From Halanaeroarchaeum sp. HSR-CO (lineage in GTDB: Archaea > Halobacteriota > Halobacteria > Halobacteriales > Halobacteriaceae), in contig NZ_CP087724.1 in assembly GCF_024972755.1 (NCBI RefSeq), positions 620,001 to 684,000 of the forward strand: a stretch of 64,000 nucleotides of DNA. The letters are read 5' to 3'. Below are positions 59,919 to 64,000 of the stretch, one piece after another. The position numbers and the translations under genes were made by a program. A model generated the notes under the pieces. That model saw nothing but the letters and a program-made list of their open reading frames with translations. It did no database searches and was not told the origin of the DNA. Numbering within the stretch: the first letter of the stretch is position 1; every line of letters starts with the position of its first letter.

Positions 59919-61703
59919 ATGGACGGAGATCGGCCCGTTCGGCCGAGTACCGAATCCGGTGCAATGTCACCACCCACCCACAGCGAGAACGGCTCACCGC
60001 CAGACGAGGAGGTCTACGCCTCGGACACCGACGGCCAGCGATATCGCACGACTGCGTTCATCCCCAGTCCGTACGACGAGCTTGAGGTCGCTCCGGCGTC
60101 AGTCGAGTACCCAGACCGGGGTCGCGACGAGGGGCGGTATCGCATCCTCGACCTCCCCAAGGCACCCAAACTCCGCCACGTCGTCGGGCCGAGTGCCATC
60201 ATGCTCGGCGCGTCCCTGGGCAGTGGCGAATCCCTGTTCTGGCCGTATATCATCGCTCAGAATGGCTGGGCGCTCTACTGGGCGTTCGTCGTGGGGGTCA
60301 TCACCCAGTACTTCGTGAACACGGAGATCCAGCGATGGACGCTCGCCACCGGCGAAAGCGTCTTTCGCGCCTTCGAACGTGTGAGCGAGCGCTGGACATG
60401 GGCGTTCCTCGTCGGCGGGTTCATCAGCCTCGGCTGGCCCGGGTGGGCGGCGAGTGCCGCGCAGGTCGGCGCTGTCGGCCTGGGTATCGGGGAGGGCGTG
60501 GTGTCGGTAGCCGGGGTCACCGTCCCCGTCTGGAAGATCATCGCCATCTCCTTGCTCCTCCTGATCTGGTTGAGCTATCACCTCTCGAGTGTGATGTATC
60601 GGGCGGTCGAGACCGCCCAGACGGCCATGGTCGTGGTCGCGGTCGTGCTCGCGCTCTTGCTCGTCGCAGTGGTGGGATCGTACACCGAGTTCGTCAACGT
60701 TCCCCGGGGTGCGGTCAGTATCGGAACCCTTCCCGAACACATGGACCTCGCCGTGTTCCTCGGGGCCCTCGCATACGCGGGCGCGGGCGGGTACCTGAAC
60801 CTCTCCCAGAGCCTCTGGGTCCGGGAGAAGGGCTACGCGATGAGCATCTTCCAGGGGCGTATCCGGAATCCGCTGCTCGGTGACGAACCCGAACCGGTCC
60901 ATCGGGACGGCTTCGCCTTCCCACCGACGCGGATCAACCTCGAACGCTGGAAGGCGTGGTGGCGACTCGCCCAACTCGAACACCTCGTCACCTTCGCGCT
61001 CGGGCTGTTCGTCGTGGCAACGGCGATGATGACCGTCTCCGCGGCCTACGCACCCGGCACGACCGCAGGAGCGGTCGCGATGTGGCTCCAGGAGATCGTC
61101 CCGCTGCTCGGGGACGGTGCGCGGATCCTCGTCTACCTCGTGCTCTTCGTGGCCCTGTTCACGACCGAATACGCCATCGTCGAGTCGTTCGTTCGCAATA
61201 GTTCGGATATTCTCTTCGAACTCGTCGGTCGCGACCGCGGCTGGAGTCTCCCGCAGATATTCTGGTGGCTGTTGACCGCGTTCATCGCGTGGGGCATCGT
61301 CATCATCGCGATGCCGTTCAACCACCCGTTCGGGCTGCTGGTCCGTTCGGCGGCCATGTCCGGGATCATGATGTGGCCGTACATCGCCCTGACCCTCGTT
61401 ATCAACACGAACCGCCTCCCCGAACACCTGACGCCCGGATGGGCCCGGGTCGTCATTATGTGGTGGGCGACCGCCTTCTTTGGCTTCTTCAGCACCTTGC
61501 TTATCGGTGATACGCTCGTTCGCATCGGCCTCTCGACGTTCCAGGTGGGTCTCGAGGGTGCCACCATTGGCGTCGGTGGCGCGTTGCTCTGGGCCGGGTT
61601 CGGCCTGGCGCAGGTCGCGACGATGGTCTTCAGTATCCGCGGCAAACGCGGTACGGCCGGGACGGTCCCCGGTGCCGAGTCCGTCCAATCGCTCTTTCGT
61701 TGA
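59919..61703 (+). CDS. Nramp-family divalent-metal-transporter-like protein
   Basis: 594 residues from the ATG at 59919. The frame opens with a GTG at 59886, but a TATA box AATTAAG (about 59870-59877) would start transcription near 59900, after that GTG. A later ATG at 59964 is also possible. About eleven helices, with the first being HVVGPSAIMLGASLGSGESLFWPYIIAQNG, in place of the Nramp DPGN motif. Later helices include FINFLV-like LVGGFISLGWPGWAASA and MWPYIALTLVINT. The canonical DPGN metal-binding Asp/Asn are not obvious, so the substrate may not be a metal ion; it could carry another solute. It is near lactate genes but no direct link is known. Confidence 0.75.
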   Translation: MDGDRPVRPSTESGAMSPPTHSENGSPPDEEVYASDTDGQRYRTTAFIPSPYDELEVAPASVEYPDRGRDEGRYRILDLPKAPKLRHVVGPSAIMLGASLGSGESLFWPYIIAQNGWALYWAFVVGVITQYFVNTEIQRWTLATGESVFRAFERVSERWTWAFLVGGFISLGWPGWAASAAQVGAVGLGIGEGVVSVAGVTVPVWKIIAISLLLLIWLSYHLSSVMYRAVETAQTAMVVVAVVLALLLVAVVGSYTEFVNVPRGAVSIGTLPEHMDLAVFLGALAYAGAGGYLNLSQSLWVREKGYAMSIFQGRIRNPLLGDEPEPVHRDGFAFPPTRINLERWKAWWRLAQLEHLVTFALGLFVVATAMMTVSAAYAPGTTAGAVAMWLQEIVPLLGDGARILVYLVLFVALFTTEYAIVESFVRNSSDILFELVGRDRGWSLPQIFWWLLTAFIAWGIVIIAMPFNHPFGLLVRSAAMSGIMMWPYIALTLVINTNRLPEHLTPGWARVVIMWWATAFFGFFSTLLIGDTLVRIGLSTFQVGLEGATIGVGGALLWAGFGLAQVATMVFSIRGKRGTAGTVPGAESVQSLFR

Positions 61704-61775
61704 TCCTGCAAGATCACCGCAATTATCGCCGGTAGATATGTAGATTCATAACGGAGCTCATCGTAGCTTGATGCC

Positions 61776-62288
61776 ATGGACGCTGTGGTATCAGATTTCG
61801 CGTCGTCGCTTTCCGACCACGACATCGACTGCATGGAGGCGCCCGCCGCGGACGCCCCTGCGGTGCTCGAATCGGTACTCGAACCACCGGTGGTCGGTGC
61901 ACCGCTGGACGTGGTCGGTCTCTCACTCTCCGAACTGCCCGTGGACGTGACCACCGACCCGACCCTCGAGGAACTTTTCGCTGCGAACACCGGCATCACC
62001 CCCGCCGTCTCGGCCATCGCCGATTACGGCTCGGTCGTGTTGCAGGGCACCGGGGACGGTGAGGAACCGCTCAGTCTCTATCCGGAGACACACGTCGCCG
62101 TCGTCGCGGAGAGCACCATCCATCAGGATATGGCCTCGGCCATCGGCGGGATCGCCGAGCACGTCCGCGCCGGTAATCACAGTCACATCATCGCCACGGG
62201 TCCGAGTGCCACCGCCGATATGGGCGAACTCGTGAAGGGGGCCCACGGACCGAAAGCCGTCGAGATACTGGTGGTGACCGACCGATGA
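61776..62288 (+). CDS. lutC: LUD-domain protein LutC
   Basis: 170 residues, a single LUD (lactate utilisation) domain. Features: GITPAVSAIADYGSVVLQGTGDGEE, YPETHVAVVAESTIHQDMASAI and the conserved HIIATGPSATADMGELVKGAHGPKAV with GPS and the closing G-P-K-A. It is part of the LutABC system that oxidises L-lactate to pyruvate. ATG at 61776 lies about 25 bases behind TTCATAA, so it is probably leaderless. The stop overlaps lutB by 4 bases (ATGA). Confidence 0.9.
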   Translation: MDAVVSDFASSLSDHDIDCMEAPAADAPAVLESVLEPPVVGAPLDVVGLSLSELPVDVTTDPTLEELFAANTGITPAVSAIADYGSVVLQGTGDGEEPLSLYPETHVAVVAESTIHQDMASAIGGIAEHVRAGNHSHIIATGPSATADMGELVKGAHGPKAVEILVVTDR

Positions 62289-64000
62289 GCAGCGCTCGCG
62301 AGCAGAAGGCGGCCGCGATTCGACGCCTCCTCGACGAGGAGGGCGACAGCGTCTTCGAGAACGTCACGGGATTCAACCAGGGGCGCTACGACTCCACCGG
62401 CGAACTCGACGACTACCAGGCGCTCCGTGAGGAAGCCCGGCAGATCAAAGAGGACGCCATCGACCGCCTCCCCGAACTTATCGACGAGTTGACCGAGTCC
62501 GTCGAGGCGAACGGTGGGACCGTCTACGTCGCCGAGGATGCCGCCGACGCGAACCGGTACATCCGGGAGGTGGCCGAGGAGTCGGACGCCGACAGCCTCG
62601 TGAAATCGAAGTCTATGACCTCCGAGGAACTCGAGGTCAACGACGCGCTCGAGTCGGCCGGCGTGGACGTCTGGGAGACGGACCTCGGCGAGTTCGTCCT
62701 CCAGGTCGCCGACGAGGCCCCCTCGCACATCGTCGCCCCGGCGATCCACAAGTCCCGCGAGGGCATCGCGGACCTGTTCAACGAACAGTTCGCGCCGGAC
62801 CCGCCGCTCGAGACCGCCGAGGAGTTGACGATGTTCGCCCGGGAGTACCTGGGCGAACGCATCAAGGAGGCCGACATCGGCATGACCGGGGCGAACTTCC
62901 TGGCCGCCGACAGCGGGACCATGGCGCTCGTGACCAGCGAGGGCAACGCCCGGAAGACGATGCAGGCGACGGACACCCACATCGCCGTGGCCGGGGTGGA
63001 GAAGGTCATCCCGACCGTCGAGGATCTCGCACCGTTCATCGAGCTCATCGGCCGCTCCGGGACCGGTCAGGACATCACCTCGTACATCTCGCTTCTGACG
63101 CCGCCGACGGACAACCCGACGTTCGACGGCGACACACTGCTCGACGGCGACGCCGACCGCGATTTCCACCTCGTGCTCGTCGACAACGGTCGGATGGAAA
63201 TGCGCGAGGACGAAGTCCTCCGGGAGACGCTGTACTGCATTCGTTGCTCGGCCTGTTCGAACGTCTGTGCGAACTTCCAGCACGTCGGCGGCCACGGCTT
63301 CGGCGGCGAGACCTACTCGGGCGGTATTGCCACCGGCTGGGAGGCCGGTGTACACGGCTACGACACCGCCGGCGAGTTCAACGACCTCTGTACCGGCTGT
63401 TCGCGATGTACGGAGGCCTGCCCCGTCAAAATCGACATTCCATGGATCAACACGGCCGTGCGCGACCGGATCAACCGTGGAAAGGAAAGCGACCTCGACT
63501 GGGTATACGAGGGGCTGACGCCGGACGCCGAACCGGGAGGTCTCGATCTGGTCAAACGGATGTTCGGGAACTTCGGGACGCTCGCGAAACTCGGCTCGGC
63601 GTTCGCGCCCCTCTCGAACTGGATCGCCGGCGCCGACGTCTCGCGCACTCTCCTCGAGGAGTACGTGGGCGTCGACAGCCGCCGCCCGATGCCGGAGTTC
63701 ACTCGACACACCTTCGAGAAGTGGTTCGACGGCCGCGGCGGGTCACACGTCGACCCGGAGAACGCTGACCGCGAAGCCGTACTGTACCTGGACGTCTATA
63801 CCAACTACATCGATCCCGATCGCGGGAAGGCTGCGGTCCGGGTTCTCGAGGCGTTGGACGTCCACGTGCGCGTACCGAAACCCATTGAGAGCGGTCGGGC
63901 ACCGCTTTCCCAGGGCATGGTCGCGACTGCTCAACAGCAAGCGACTGCCGTGTTCAACGAGCTCAAATCCTACATGGAAGAGGGCGTAGACGTCGTCGCC
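62285..64000 (+). CDS. lutB: LutB-like iron-sulphur lactate oxidation protein, fused to a CCG-type module (partial at right edge)
   Basis: The frame is open from the ATG at 62285 to the window end: 572 codons without a stop. The N-terminal half is a LutB LUD domain (ADIGMTGANFLAADSGTMALVTSEGN, THIAVAGVEKVIPT). Two [4Fe-4S] motifs follow: CIRCSACSNVC (about 318-328) and CTGCSRCTEACPV (about 365-377). The C-terminal part from about 500 (YLDVYTNYIDPDRGKAAVRV) is the same CCG-like module as in the two large dehydrogenases, i.e. a LutA-like part fused to LutB. Four-base overlap with lutC. The protein continues beyond the window. Confidence 0.92.
   Translation, partial: MSSAREQKAAAIRRLLDEEGDSVFENVTGFNQGRYDSTGELDDYQALREEARQIKEDAIDRLPELIDELTESVEANGGTVYVAEDAADANRYIREVAEESDADSLVKSKSMTSEELEVNDALESAGVDVWETDLGEFVLQVADEAPSHIVAPAIHKSREGIADLFNEQFAPDPPLETAEELTMFAREYLGERIKEADIGMTGANFLAADSGTMALVTSEGNARKTMQATDTHIAVAGVEKVIPTVEDLAPFIELIGRSGTGQDITSYISLLTPPTDNPTFDGDTLLDGDADRDFHLVLVDNGRMEMREDEVLRETLYCIRCSACSNVCANFQHVGGHGFGGETYSGGIATGWEAGVHGYDTAGEFNDLCTGCSRCTEACPVKIDIPWINTAVRDRINRGKESDLDWVYEGLTPDAEPGGLDLVKRMFGNFGTLAKLGSAFAPLSNWIAGADVSRTLLEEYVGVDSRRPMPEFTRHTFEKWFDGRGGSHVDPENADREAVLYLDVYTNYIDPDRGKAAVRVLEALDVHVRVPKPIESGRAPLSQGMVATAQQQATAVFNELKSYMEEGVDVVA

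Noticed and set aside
62183-63709. 508-codon minus-strand open frame opposite lutB
   Set aside because: lutB has two clear 4Fe-4S motifs on the plus strand; this frame is its complement and shows no domain.
1-64000. CRISPR array, rRNA genes, transposase or integrase
   Set aside because: I looked for regularly spaced repeats, rRNA-like sequence and DDE or tyrosine-recombinase motifs and saw none.

Overview
This 64 kb window comes from a haloarchaeon (class Halobacteria). The evidence is high-GC DNA (except one patch), strongly acidic predicted proteins, leaderless or near-leaderless genes behind TTTA/TTAA-type TATA boxes, type IV pilin-like secretory proteins, a PGF-pre-PGF surface module, a salactin-type actin homologue, an archaeal E1-like enzyme (UbaA), and an apparent scarcity of CTAG.

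Layout. 0-10 kb is a cell-surface block on the minus strand: an S-layer-type glycoprotein, two proteins with the same PGF-pre-PGF/Thr-rich/membrane C-terminus (one a 1548-residue subtilase), and a small lipoprotein that looks like a detached copy of the subtilase propeptide. 10-18 kb holds lipoproteins, two small winged-helix proteins flanking a repeat-rich non-coding region, a metallo-beta-lactamase-fold hydrolase, an anchored Ig-like protein, a divergent arginine-deiminase-family enzyme, an alpha/beta hydrolase, a carboxymuconolactone-decarboxylase-like protein and a RecA-like protein with a degenerate Walker A.

18.6-29.6 kb is a type IV pilus region: a pilin, a larger pilin-like protein, a small zinc protein, then a tight eight-gene operon (PilB ATPase, a protein clearly related to ribosomal stalk protein P1/L12, PilC, and five pilin-like proteins with N-terminal membrane helices). 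The P1-like gene between pilB and pilC is the most surprising item here. 29.7-37.6 kb contains a beta carbonic anhydrase, membrane proteins, a SOUL-type heme protein, a squalene/phytoene synthase-type enzyme, a two-gene operon joining a glutamine-rich low-complexity protein to an Hsp20 chaperone with a similar N-terminal motif, several very small genes, and tRNA-Phe(GAA).

37.7-48.2 kb is a housekeeping and information block: an NSS sodium-dependent transporter, an AIR-synthase-like protein, mutS-mutL overlapping by 4 nt, a salactin-like actin, an orphan TSPPY-type DNA methyltransferase (candidate CTAG methylase), ubaA and a cold-shock protein. 48.4-64 kb begins with an amino-acid permease fused to universal-stress domains. 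Then comes a lactate-use region: two large fused FAD/Fe-S dehydrogenases, lactate permease LctP, a winged-helix regulator, an Nramp-like transporter and a lutC-lutB operon running off the right edge. Both dehydrogenases and LutB share the same C-terminal module, so the region likely imports and oxidises lactate or related 2-hydroxy acids.

I saw no CRISPR array, rRNA operon, insertion sequence or transposase. All functional assignments are from reading the sequence and family memory; no searches were run.
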